The position numbers and the translations under genes are program-made. The notes beneath the pieces were generated by a model, which was not told the DNA's origin, searched no databases, and was given only the letters and a program-made list of their open reading frames with translations. From Aeromonas eucrenophila (GTDB lineage Bacteria > Pseudomonadota > Gammaproteobacteria > Enterobacterales > Aeromonadaceae): DNA of 64,000 nucleotides. Positions 36,571 through 45,217 of the stretch are shown here, piece after piece; position 1 is the stretch's first letter; each line of letters opens with the position of its first letter. The stretch spans positions 1-64,000 of the forward strand of contig NZ_CDDF01000006.1 of the NCBI RefSeq assembly GCF_000819865.1. The letters run 5' to 3'.

Positions 36571-38529
36571 ATGTCAGGAATCTTCTCCAAGGCCATCGGC
36601 CTTAACGGACTGTCTTACCGTCTGCTCTCCTACATTCTGATATGCAGTACCGTCTTGGCCATGATCATCACGGTGTTGCAGCTCGCCTGGGATTACAACA
36701 AGGATGTGACCGTCATAGAGGCGAGCATCGATCAGATCGAGGCTTCCTTCCTGCAGCCCATCTCCGCCAGTTTATGGAACCTGGATGAAGAACAGGTCAA
36801 GGTGCAGATCGAAGGCATCATGAACCTGCCCAACATGCAGTTCGTGATGGTCAAGGAGATGCTCGGCAACTCGGAAGTGCCGCTGCTGACCCAGGGGGTG
36901 GAAAAAGAGCAATACGACATCTCCCGGGAGTTCAGCCTCACCTATCAGGGCGAGATCGTCGGCAAGCTGTTTGTCGCCGCCTCCCTCGAGCAGATCTACC
37001 AGCGGCTGATCGAGAAATCCGTGCTGATCCTGGTCAGCCAGACCATCAAGACCCTGGTCGTCTCCTTCTGCATCCTGATCATCATCTACTACCTGGTGAT
37101 CCGTCATATCAATCGCATCGTCAACTACGCCCAGAAATTGAACCTGGATCGACTCGCGGTGGAGCTGACGCTGGAAGGCCGTACCCTGCCCCGCAAGCAC
37201 CCCGACGAATTCGATGCGCTGGCCGCGACCCTCAACCAGATGCGCACCCGGCTGAACGATGAGTTCACGGCCCGTCATCAGGCGGCCGAACAGCTTCAGC
37301 AGGAGCGGGACTTCTCCGCCACCCTGATCAACTCGGCCAACATGGTCATCTGCTGCATGGAGCCGGATCTCACCATCGCCAGCATCAACCCTGCCGCCAT
37401 CCTGCTCACCGGCTATCACCATGAGGAGCTGTTGCAGCACAACTGGCTGGATCTGTTCGTCAGCCAGGAGCAGCGGACCGAGCTGGGCACCCTGCTCGCC
37501 GAACAGGGCTCCCTCGAAGACAGGGAGATCATCATGCACGATCAGCAGGGCAACGAACTCGTCCTACAGTGGACCTTCGCCCCCTTCTACGAAGGTCCAA
37601 ACCTCAAGTATTTGATTGGATTTGGTTATGACATCACCCGCCTGAAGAAGGTAGAGCGGGAGATCACCCTGTTCAACGAGCAGCTGGAAGGCAAGGTGGA
37701 CGAGCGCACCCGCCGCCTGAGCGATGCCAACGATCAGCTGGGCAAGGCCTACGACGACCTGAAACAGGCCCAGCAGACCCTGGTGGAATCGGAGAAGATG
37801 GCCTCGCTCGGTTCGCTGGTCGCCGGGGTGGCCCACGAGATCAACACCCCCATCGGCATCAGCGTGACCGCCTCCTCCTACCTGCAGGAGCAGGTGGCCG
37901 ACTTCAAGCAGCACATCGAGGCCAAGCAGCTCTCCCGCTCCTATCTGAATGAATTCACGGTCAATCTGGATGAATCCATGCAGTTGCTGCAGGGCAACCT
38001 GAGACGCGCCTCCGAGCTGATTGCCAGCTTCAAGCAGGTGGCGGTAGATCAGTCGTCCGAGGCTCGTTACAACTTCAGCCTGGCCGACAACCTGCACCAG
38101 GTGGTGGTCTCCCTCGGCCATAAACTCAAGAAGGCCCAGTGCGAGGTCGACATCCAATGCGATCCCAAGCTGACCCTCTACTCCTTCCCCGGCAGCTTCA
38201 CCCAGATCTATTCCAATCTGCTCCTCAACTCCATCAACCACGGTTTCGATGGCTGGGACAGGCCTAAGAAGATCAGCATCCGGGTGGAACAGCAGGACAA
38301 TGAGCTGATCATCGACTACAGCGACAACGGTCGCGGCATCCCCCCCGAGATACTGCCGCGCATCTTCGATCCCTTCGTCACCTCCAAGCGGGGCCACGGC
38401 GGCAGCGGGCTCGGCACTCACATCATCTACAACCTGGTGGTGCAGCTGCTGCGCGGCCGCATCCACTGCGCGAGCGAACCCGGCCTGGGCGCCCACTTCC
38501 ATATCCGCCTGCCCATCCAGCAGAACTGA
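36571..38529 (+). CDS. Orphan sensor histidine kinase with PAS domain
   Basis: 652 residues. TM1 (about 19-38), a periplasmic sensor region (about 40-148), TM2 (about 157-177), HAMP-like linker, PAS (about 243-360), coiled coil (about 362-408), a dimerisation domain with His422 in VAGVAHEINTPIGISV, and an HATPase domain with NSINHGF, DNGRGIP and GHGGSGLGTHI. The HEINTP box is of the HPK4-like group. No response regulator is adjacent, so its partner is unknown. Confidence 0.9.
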   Translation: MSGIFSKAIGLNGLSYRLLSYILICSTVLAMIITVLQLAWDYNKDVTVIEASIDQIEASFLQPISASLWNLDEEQVKVQIEGIMNLPNMQFVMVKEMLGNSEVPLLTQGVEKEQYDISREFSLTYQGEIVGKLFVAASLEQIYQRLIEKSVLILVSQTIKTLVVSFCILIIIYYLVIRHINRIVNYAQKLNLDRLAVELTLEGRTLPRKHPDEFDALAATLNQMRTRLNDEFTARHQAAEQLQQERDFSATLINSANMVICCMEPDLTIASINPAAILLTGYHHEELLQHNWLDLFVSQEQRTELGTLLAEQGSLEDREIIMHDQQGNELVLQWTFAPFYEGPNLKYLIGFGYDITRLKKVEREITLFNEQLEGKVDERTRRLSDANDQLGKAYDDLKQAQQTLVESEKMASLGSLVAGVAHEINTPIGISVTASSYLQEQVADFKQHIEAKQLSRSYLNEFTVNLDESMQLLQGNLRRASELIASFKQVAVDQSSEARYNFSLADNLHQVVVSLGHKLKKAQCEVDIQCDPKLTLYSFPGSFTQIYSNLLLNSINHGFDGWDRPKKISIRVEQQDNELIIDYSDNGRGIPPEILPRIFDPFVTSKRGHGGSGLGTHIIYNLVVQLLRGRIHCASEPGLGAHFHIRLPIQQN

Positions 38530-38532
38530 GCA

Positions 38533-38557
38533 CCGGCCCTTGTGGGCCGGCGCCTTT
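38533..38557 (+). terminator. Hairpin after histidine kinase gene
   Basis: Stem CCGGCCC/GGGCCGG with a TTGT loop, then CGCCTTTG. Weak T-run. Confidence 0.5.
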
Positions 38558-38566
38558 GTCCCCATC

Positions 38567-38581
38567 ATGCTGTGACAGCAT
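38567..38581. promoter_or_regulatory. Palindrome upstream of gor
   Basis: ATGCTGT-G-ACAGCAT, a perfect 15-bp palindrome with one central base, ending 23 bases before the gor ATG. It has no loop and so looks like a protein operator, not an RNA hairpin. The binding factor is unknown. Confidence 0.35.
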
Positions 38582-38604
38582 TTTTCACAAGCGGAGAACC
38601 TACC

Positions 38605-39954
38605 ATGACACAGCATTTTGACTACATCGCCATCGGCGGCGGCAGCGGCGGCATCGCCTCGGCCAACCGGGCGGCCATGTACGGCAAGAAAGTCGCCCTG
38701 ATCGAAGCCAAGGCACTGGGCGGCACCTGCGTCAACGTGGGTTGCGTCCCCAAGAAGGCCATGTGGTATGCCGGCCAGATCGCCGATGCCCTGAGATATG
38801 GCGCCGACTACGGTTTCGACACCACACTCAACCACTTCAGCTGGGCCAAGCTGGTGGAATCCCGTCAGGCCTATATCAGCCGCATTCATCAGTCCTACGA
38901 GAACGTGCTCGGCAAGAACCAGATTACCGTCATCCGGGGGTTCGCCCGTTTCGTCAACAGCAACACGGTAGAAGTGAATGGTGAGCAATACAGCGCCGAT
39001 CACATACTGATCGCCACCGGCGGCCACCCCGAAGTGCCGGCCATCCCCGGCGCCGAGCTCGGCATCGACTCAGACGGTTTCTTCGCCTTGCAGGAACAAC
39101 CGAAGCGGGTCGCTGTAGTCGGTGCCGGTTACATCGCAGTCGAGATCGCCGGTGTGATGCAGGCGCTCGGCTCTGAAACCCACCTGGTGGTGCGCAAGCA
39201 GGGCCCATTGCGCAGCTTCGATCCCATGATCCAGGAGACCCTGGTGGAGATCATGGCCGCCGAAGGCCCCAAGCTGCATACCCACGCCGTGCCCAAGGCG
39301 GTGATCAAGAACGCCGACGATAGCCTGACCCTGCAGCTGGAAGATGGCCGTCACCTCACCGTCGATTGCCTGATCTGGGCCATCGGCCGTGCCCCGGCCA
39401 CCGACAAGCTCAACCTCTCTGCCACCGGCATAGCGCTGGATGACAAGGGCTATATCCCGACCGACAAGTTCCAGAACACCAATGTGGACAACCTCTATGC
39501 GGTGGGTGACAACACCGGCCGCATCCAGCTCACCCCGGTGGCCGTCGCCGCCGGCCGTCGCCTGTCGGAGCGGTTGTTCAACAACAAGCCGAACGAGCAC
39601 CTCAACTACGATCTGGTGCCAACCGTGGTGTTCAGCCACCCGCCCATCGGCACCATAGGGCTGACCGAGCCTGAGGCCATCGCCGAGTATGGCGAGAGCC
39701 AGATCAAGGTCTATCGCAGCCAGTTCACCGCCATGTATTCGGCCCTGACCCAGCACCGCCAGCCCACCCGCATGAAGCTGGTCTGCGTCGGGCCAGAGGA
39801 GAAGGTGGTCGGTCTGCACGGCATCGGCTTCGCCATGGACGAGATCCTGCAAGGCTTCGGTGTGGCCATGAAGATGGGAGCCACCAAGGCGGACTTCGAC
39901 AACTGCGTCGCCATCCATCCCACCAGCGCGGAAGAGTTCGTCACCATGCGTTAA
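38605..39954 (+). CDS. gor: Glutathione-disulfide reductase
   Basis: 449 residues. Reduces oxidised glutathione with NADPH. FAD motif [10 protein letters not shown], redox-active Cys42 and Cys47 in [18 protein letters not shown]-site [12 protein letters not shown] followed by the VVRK that prefers NADPH, and the catalytic His438 in HPTSAEEF. The start at 38605 follows GGAGAA. Its last 13 codons are repeated twice downstream. Confidence 0.96.
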   Translation: MTQHFDYIAIGGGSGGIASANRAAMYGKKVALIEAKALGGTCVNVGCVPKKAMWYAGQIADALRYGADYGFDTTLNHFSWAKLVESRQAYISRIHQSYENVLGKNQITVIRGFARFVNSNTVEVNGEQYSADHILIATGGHPEVPAIPGAELGIDSDGFFALQEQPKRVAVVGAGYIAVEIAGVMQALGSETHLVVRKQGPLRSFDPMIQETLVEIMAAEGPKLHTHAVPKAVIKNADDSLTLQLEDGRHLTVDCLIWAIGRAPATDKLNLSATGIALDDKGYIPTDKFQNTNVDNLYAVGDNTGRIQLTPVAVAAGRRLSERLFNNKPNEHLNYDLVPTVVFSHPPIGTIGLTEPEAIAEYGESQIKVYRSQFTAMYSALTQHRQPTRMKLVCVGPEEKVVGLHGIGFAMDEILQGFGVAMKMGATKADFDNCVAIHPTSAEEFVTMR

Positions 39955-39963
39955 TCGCACCTG

Positions 39964-39993
39964 AAGCCGGCCTGTAATCAGGCCGGCTTTAAT
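39964..39993 (+). terminator. gor terminator, copy 1
   Basis: Stem AAGCCGGCCTG/CAGGCCGGCTT with a TAAT loop, then TAATC. The direct terminator of gor. Confidence 0.85.
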
Positions 39994-40057
39994 CACTGCG
40001 TTGCAATACCATCCCACCAGCGCGGAAGAGTTTGTCACCATGCGTTAATCACACATG

Positions 40058-40087
40058 AAGCCGGCCTGAAATCAGGCCGGCTTTAAT
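40058..40087 (+). terminator. gor terminator, copy 2
   Basis: The same 11-bp stem as copy 1 with AAAT as loop, 94 bases downstream. It belongs to the second gor tail. Confidence 0.8.
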
Positions 40088-40160
40088 AACTGCGTTGTGA
40101 TACCCACCCCACCAGCGCAGAAGGGTTCGTCACTCTGCGTTAATCACAGCGTTACGATGC

Positions 40161-41585
40161 TCACTCCACCAGCTCCTCCCCTCCGCCGAATCCGGCCAGA
40201 TCCGCAAGACATGCACAACACGCCTCCAGCCCCTCCTCCGGCAGATTGGTGATACCGAGCAGCAAGCCGCGTCGAGCCTGCGCCGGATCGGCATACCAGC
40301 TGGACAGCGGTGCCGGCGCCAACCTGAAGGCCTGTGCCTGACGGGCGATATCGAGATCATCGGCCCCCTCCGGCAGATGCAGCAGCAGCGTCAGCCCCGC
40401 CATGGTGATCGCCTCGGCCGGCACCGGCAGGGCCTGTTGCAGCGCCGCCGCCCGTGCCCGGTAGATCCGTTTCATCCTGCGCAGGTGGCGCAGGTAATGC
40501 CCCTTGCGCATGAATTCCGCGAGTGCCAGCTGGCTGGCAACCGAGGTGGCGGGCGCCAGGGCGGCAGCCACATCTCCCACATGGTTGGCCAGCGCCGGAG
40601 GCACCACCACGAAGCCGAGCCGCAGCGCCGGGCTGATGGTCTTGCTGAAGGTACCGGCATAGATGACCCGGCCATGGCTGTCCTGCGAGGCCAGCGCCGG
40701 GGCCGCCCGGCCGACCAGTTGCAGCTCGCTCAGGTAGTCGTCTTCGATGATCCAGGCGCCGCTGCCGGCCGCCCACGCCAGCAACTGGTTGCGACGAGCG
40801 AGGGACATGGTCATTCCCAGAGGGGCCTGCTGACCGGCGGTGACGATGGCCAGCGCCGCGTTGGCGGCCAGGGCCATGCCAGCGTCCACGTCGAGGCCCT
40901 GTTCATCGACCGGTATGGGAACCGCCTCCACTCCCATCATGGCGAGCGCCATCCGGGGCAGTGGATAGCCCGGATCTTCAATCCAGGCGGACCTGCCTTT
41001 CAGATCCAGCGCATGGCTGAGCAGCCCCAGCGCACCGCTGTAGCCGGAGGTGACGATGATCTGGGCGGGGGAACAGCTCAACCCACGGGCAACCGAGAGA
41101 TGGGCCGCGATCTCGGTGCGCAGGGCCAGCTCCCCCCGTGGATCGGGGTAGCTGACCGCCGCCATGGCGGCCTCACTGGCGGCGCGGCTCGCCATCCTGG
41201 CCCACAGCTTGCCAGGAAAGCCGTCCTACGCCGGGACGCCGATCTGGAACACCAGGGGGATGGCGCTGAACGGTGGCTGATAGATGCCGGGCAAGGGGGC
41301 CCTCAAGCCGCTGATGTCCGGCGACTGGGGCGCCGGCAAGCAGTGCGCCACGAAGGTGCCCGCCGCGCCACGGGAGACGATCAGTTGCTCGTCGATCAGG
41401 CGCTCATAGGCAGCACGGACAGTGCCCCGCGCCACCCCGAGCTGAGTGCTCAGATCCCGCCAGGAAGGCAGCCTGGCCCCGGCGTAAAGCCGCCCCTGAC
41501 GGATCGCCTGGCCAATGGCCGCCACTATCTGATCGACCAGGGAAACACCGGCTTCGCGCCGAAGCTCTATGGGTAAATCGTTCAT
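40161..41585 (-). pseudogene. MocR/PdxR-type regulator split by an amber codon
   Basis: An N-terminal GntR winged HTH (119 residues from 41585: SWRDLSTQLGVARGTVRAAYERLIDEQLIV) and a C-terminal aminotransferase-like domain (VTSGYSGALGLLSHAL; PLP-Lys region AGTFSKTISPALRLGF) lie in one frame. They are broken only by TAG at 41226-41228, in FQIGVPA-stop-DGFPGKLWARM. In intact MocR proteins this spot reads PALDxFPxxLW, so a Leu codon (TTG) probably became TAG. No frameshift is seen, so the lesion looks recent. Readthrough or a restart at the ATG at 41195 could leave partial products. Confidence 0.88.
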
Positions 41586-41651
41586 AGCATTCTGCTCACA
41601 TGCTGGGAGGACAACCGCCGGCCGCTGTCGGCTGGCCTGTTGCCGTGAATG

Positions 41652-41711
41652 GTACAGTTAAAATGCAACTTCATGGTCCTTATGGATGCACCGTTAGACA
41701 TAGTACAATTA
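41652..41711. promoter_or_regulatory. Direct repeat GTACARTTA, candidate MocR operator
   Basis: GTACAGTTA (41652-41660) and GTACAATTA (41703-41711), 51 bp apart start to start, lie between the mocR remnant and the divergent thioredoxin-like gene. MocR regulators often bind paired direct repeats in such gaps. Assignment is inferred. Confidence 0.4.
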
Positions 41712-41757
41712 ATCATAAAACCATCAACAATCTGCACTCTGAAGTAAGGAACCCGTC

Positions 41758-42801
41758 TTGCGACTCTCCGCCCTCTCTACCCTGATGAAACCGCTCGCCA
41801 CCCTGTTGCTCCTGCTGGGCACGGCTCAGCTCTGCTACGCAGACGACAGCTATGACGCCGAAGGCGAGCGACGCGCAAAGAGCGCCGGCACCTCCCTGAT
41901 CGGCCAGCCGGCCCCGGCGGCCAAGCTGGCAACCCTGGATGGCAAGCTGATCGATCTGGCGCAGCTCTATGGCAAGAAGCCGGTTTACCTGAAGTTCTGG
42001 GCAACCTGGTGTGTGCCTTGCCGCCAGCAGATGCCCGGCTTCGAGGCCATTCAGCAGAAATTTGGCGATCAGATCGCGGTGATCGCGGTCAACACCGGCT
42101 TCTCCGACGATGCCGACTCCATCCGCGCCTACCGCAAGCAGCTCGGCCTGACCATGCCTATAGCCATCGACGACGGCAGCCTGGCGACCGCCCTGAACCT
42201 GAGGGTCACGCCACAGCACGTCGTGATCGGTCGAGATGGCCGGATCATGCACGTCGGCCATCTGGACAATCAGGAGTTGCATACCGCGCTGCAACAGGCG
42301 ATAGCGGAAGGCGAGCAACCGGCCGTTCAAGCCGACAAGTCCACCGCCGCCCCTGCCTTTGCCGTGGGCGACAGGGTCACCGGCCTGGGCATCAACCTGC
42401 TGGACGGCACCCGACTCGATTTCGCCGCCCCTGCCAAGCCAAGGGCCCTCGTCTTCTTTGCCCCCTGGTGTGAATCCTACCTGGCCGACAGCCGTCCGCA
42501 GACCGCCAAGGCTTGCCAGCGGGTACGCGAAGAGGTCGAGCAGCTGATGGCCAGCAAGCGAGACATCGACTGGGTGGGCATCTCATCCGGCCTCTGGGTC
42601 TCGACCGCCGATCTGCAGGACTATCAGAAAACCACCGCCAGCAGCCTGCCCCTGGCGCTGAACGAGGATGATTCCCTGTTCCGAGCCTTCGGGATCCGCG
42701 ACATCCCGAGCGTGCTGCTGCTGGATGGCCAGGGCCGCGTCACCCATATCCTGGACCCGCAAGACACCAAGCTGGCCGAGGCGGTCAACAGCCTGAAGTA
42801 A
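41758..42801 (+). CDS. Double-thioredoxin TlpA-like periplasmic protein
   Basis: 347 residues. A signal peptide (about 10-28) and two thioredoxin-like domains. The first (about 45-185) has WCVPC with Cys85 and Cys88. The second (about 200-345) has WCESY with Cys238 only, plus Cys253 nearby. Start is TTG at 41758 with AAGGA 7 bases upstream; the ATG at 41785 lacks a ribosome site. The next gene encodes a DsbD-like reductase that could feed it electrons. Confidence 0.82.
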   Translation: MRLSALSTLMKPLATLLLLLGTAQLCYADDSYDAEGERRAKSAGTSLIGQPAPAAKLATLDGKLIDLAQLYGKKPVYLKFWATWCVPCRQQMPGFEAIQQKFGDQIAVIAVNTGFSDDADSIRAYRKQLGLTMPIAIDDGSLATALNLRVTPQHVVIGRDGRIMHVGHLDNQELHTALQQAIAEGEQPAVQADKSTAAPAFAVGDRVTGLGINLLDGTRLDFAAPAKPRALVFFAPWCESYLADSRPQTAKACQRVREEVEQLMASKRDIDWVGISSGLWVSTADLQDYQKTTASSLPLALNEDDSLFRAFGIRDIPSVLLLDGQGRVTHILDPQDTKLAEAVNSLK

Positions 42802-42816
42802 CGGCTGGCCGCATGG

Positions 42817-42857
42817 ACACCAACCCGGCCTCACCGGGTTGGTGTTATCTTTTCTCC
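42817..42857 (+). terminator. Strong hairpin between thioredoxin-like gene and reductase gene
   Basis: Perfect 12-bp stem ACACCAACCCGG/CCGGGTTGGTGT with a CCTCA loop, then TATCTTTTCTC. It lies inside a longer open frame for the next gene and so argues against that longer start. Confidence 0.8.
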
Positions 42858-42872
42858 CTCATCAAGATACCT

Positions 42873-44906
42873 ATGAAATCACTGTCGCTGACGTCGTTGC
42901 TGCTCGCTCTTTGCCTGCATCTCACCCCCACCACGCTGATGGCAACCGAGATGCCAGGCAGTGAAGAGGTGTTGATCGCATCTTCCCTGATCGCCGCCAG
43001 CCCCACCCCGGCGGCCAACGCCAGCACCACGCTGGCAATCCACATGACGCCGCAAGAGGGGTGGCACGGTTACTGGAAACAACCCGGGGATGTCGGCCTG
43101 GCCCCCAGGTTGACCTGGCAACTGCCGGCGGGGGTCAGCGTCGGTGAGCCGGCCTATCCGCTGCCGGAGACGCTGCTGATCGACGGCATGATGAACAATG
43201 TCTACGGCCAGCCCTACGCACTCCTGGCCGAGCTGACCATAGCCGAGGACGTCCCCCTCGGTACCCTCTTGCCGATCCGGCTTGAGATGCAATACCTTGC
43301 CTGCCGCCACGACGCCTGCGTGCCCGAGCGGGCCTCCTTGCAGACTACCCTCAAGGTCGGCCATGGCGAGCCGGATCCCAATCTGGCCGCCGACTTCGCC
43401 AGGTGGCGCCAGGCGCTACCAAAACCCCTCGCCACCGCCGTCACCTTTACCCGCAGCGGCGAGACCCTGCGCCTCAAGGTGCCCTTGCCCGCCAGCGTCA
43501 ACATAGCGCAGCCACACCTGTTCTCCGCCACCAGACAAGCCATTGTCGATGCGGCGCCCCAACGCTTCGAGCGCCACGGCGACCTGCTCATGATCGAGAC
43601 CCAGGCCGGGCCCAAACTGGGCGATGCATTCCAAGCCACCCTGGCGCTGGGCCATGGCCTGGGGCTGGATCTGAGCGCACGGCATGAGGCCGGGGTGGAG
43701 GGAAAAGATGAGGGGATCTCCACCCTGTTGCTGGCCCTGGCGGGTGCCATCGTCGGCGGCCTGCTGCTGAACCTGATGCCCTGCGTCTTCCCCATCCTCA
43801 GCCTCAAGGCCTTGAGCCTGGCCCGCTCCGGCGCCAGTGCCGGCACCGCTCGCCGCGAGGCGGTGGCCTATACGGTCGGCGTGATGGCGATGTGCATGGT
43901 GCTGGGGGGCGTGCTGCTTGCCCTGCGGGTCGGTGGCGCCCAGATCGGCTGGGCCTTCCAGCTGCAAGACCCGCGCATGATACTGCTGCTGTTGCTGCTG
44001 ACCTGCATCATCGCCTTCAACCTGGCCGGATTGTTTGAGCTCGGCACCATCAATGCCGGCGCCGAGCTGACCAATAGCGGCGGCACCCTCGGGGCCTTCT
44101 GGACCGGTGTGCTGGCCGCCTTCGTCGCCACCCCCTGCACCGGCCCCTTCATGGCCGCGGCCCTGGGGACGGCACTGGTCCTGCCCCCGCTGGCCGGCAT
44201 GCAGGTGTTCGCCGGACTCGGGCTCGGCATAGCGCTGCCCTTCCTGCTGCTCGGCTTTATTCCGGCCCTGCAGCGCCGGATGCCCAAACCCGGGCCCTGG
44301 ATGGCCACCCTGCGCCATCTCCTGGCGGTGCCCATGTTCCTGACGACCCTGGCGCTGATGTGGGTGCTCGGCCAGCAGGTATCGACCAACCAGCTGACCG
44401 CGACCCTGGGTTGTGCCATGTTGCTGGCATTCGGACTCTGGTTGACCGGCCTGCGCCAGCGGGCGATGAAACCGGCCGCCTGGCTGCCCGCCGTGTTGGC
44501 GACCTTGCTGGCGATCGGCCTCGGCGTGAGTCAGATAACGAGCGGCGCGGCGCGCCCTGCGCCCCCCACCAGCGAGATCCCGTTTAGCCAGGCAAAGCTG
44601 GCTGAATTGCGCGCGGGAGACAAGCCGGTTTTCCTCTATTTCACCGCCGACTGGTGCATGACCTGCAAGGTCAATGAGCAGGTCGCCATCGAGCGCGGCG
44701 CCACTGCCGAGGCATTTGCCGAGGCGGGGGTGCAGGTGATGCGCGGTGACTGGACCAATGGCGACGCCGAGATCACCGCCTTCCTGGCGCAGCAGGGGCG
44801 CTCTGGCGTGCCCCTCTATCTCTGGTACGAGCCGGGCCAAGGGGATCCCCAGGTGCTGCCGCAGATACTCGGTCCGGATACCCTGATCGAGCAGGCTCGG
44901 CCATGA
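42873..44906 (+). CDS. DsbD/ScsB-family thiol:disulfide interchange protein
   Basis: 677 residues. A signal peptide (about 1-24), a DsbD-alpha-like periplasmic domain with Cys144 and Cys149 (YLACRHDACVPE), a membrane domain of about eight helices with LMPCVFPILSLKAL and VATPCTGPFMAAALG, and a C-terminal thioredoxin domain with DWCMTCKVNE. It carries electrons from cytoplasmic thioredoxin to periplasmic partners. The large N-domain is closer to ScsB than to classical DsbD. The adjacent double-thioredoxin protein is a likely client. Confidence 0.88.
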   Translation: MKSLSLTSLLLALCLHLTPTTLMATEMPGSEEVLIASSLIAASPTPAANASTTLAIHMTPQEGWHGYWKQPGDVGLAPRLTWQLPAGVSVGEPAYPLPETLLIDGMMNNVYGQPYALLAELTIAEDVPLGTLLPIRLEMQYLACRHDACVPERASLQTTLKVGHGEPDPNLAADFARWRQALPKPLATAVTFTRSGETLRLKVPLPASVNIAQPHLFSATRQAIVDAAPQRFERHGDLLMIETQAGPKLGDAFQATLALGHGLGLDLSARHEAGVEGKDEGISTLLLALAGAIVGGLLLNLMPCVFPILSLKALSLARSGASAGTARREAVAYTVGVMAMCMVLGGVLLALRVGGAQIGWAFQLQDPRMILLLLLLTCIIAFNLAGLFELGTINAGAELTNSGGTLGAFWTGVLAAFVATPCTGPFMAAALGTALVLPPLAGMQVFAGLGLGIALPFLLLGFIPALQRRMPKPGPWMATLRHLLAVPMFLTTLALMWVLGQQVSTNQLTATLGCAMLLAFGLWLTGLRQRAMKPAAWLPAVLATLLAIGLGVSQITSGAARPAPPTSEIPFSQAKLAELRAGDKPVFLYFTADWCMTCKVNEQVAIERGATAEAFAEAGVQVMRGDWTNGDAEITAFLAQQGRSGVPLYLWYEPGQGDPQVLPQILGPDTLIEQARP

Positions 44907-44980
44907 CACCTCGCCGCGATCCGGGCCCTTGATTGGTGCCTGGCTCGGCGAGACGACAAGTCCCCCTCCCCACCTTTATA

Positions 44981-45004
44981 AACCCGGCCAAGGCCGGGTT
45001 TTTC
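44981..45004 (+). terminator. Terminator before kdpF
   Basis: Stem AACCCGGCC/GGCCGGGTT with an AA loop, then TTTCC. Ends the reductase transcript. Confidence 0.85.
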
Positions 45005-45033
45005 CATTCAATCCCTCCCCCATATCTTCGCTT

Positions 45034-45095
45034 TTTACGCCGATTTTACGCCCGTCAAAGGGGGCTTTATGGCGCCTTTACGCCGGTTTTACATA
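45034..45095 (+). promoter_or_regulatory. Candidate KdpE operator array
   Basis: TTTACGCC occurs at 45034-45041, 45045-45052 and 45077-45084, and a related TTTACATA at 45088-45095. They form two pairs, each with an 11-bp period, 43 bp apart, ending 35 bases before kdpF. E. coli KdpE binds a T-rich TTTACACC-containing site at the same place. The last TTTACA could also serve as a -35 box. The binding role is inferred. Confidence 0.5.
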
Positions 45096-45129
45096 CCCTT
45101 GTGCAGTCAATTACACCAAGGGAATTTAT

Positions 45130-45207
45130 ATGAATTGGCTCTATCTGCTGCTGGTCCTCGCCCTGCTGGGCTATCTGATGCGTGCATTGACACGCAGTGA
45201 CGAGTGA
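45130..45207 (+). CDS. kdpF: KdpF, small subunit of the K+ ATPase
   Basis: 25 residues, a single membrane helix (MNWLYLLLVLALLGYLMRAL). It stabilises KdpFABC. Preceded by AGGGAATTTAT and placed 10 bases before kdpA, the standard position. Confidence 0.85.
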   Translation: MNWLYLLLVLALLGYLMRALTRSDE

Positions 45208-45217
45208 GGGATCCGAT

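Larger units (their letters stand above)
39901..40149 (+). repeat. Three tandem copies of the gor 3' end
   Basis: Copy 1 (39901-39993) is the true gene end plus its terminator. Copy 2 (39994-40087) and copy 3 (40088-about 40149, no terminator) repeat it with a 93-94-base period. In copy 2, codons GTC/GTT, GCC/GCA, ATC/ATA and TTC/TTT differ only at third positions, apart from a one-base insertion. Copy 3 is more diverged. The stop codon TAA is kept in all three. Confidence 0.92.

Noticed and set aside
42813..42872. Longer start for the DsbD/ScsB-like protein
   Set aside because: It would translate through a 12-bp terminator-like hairpin and put 20 residues before a normal signal peptide.
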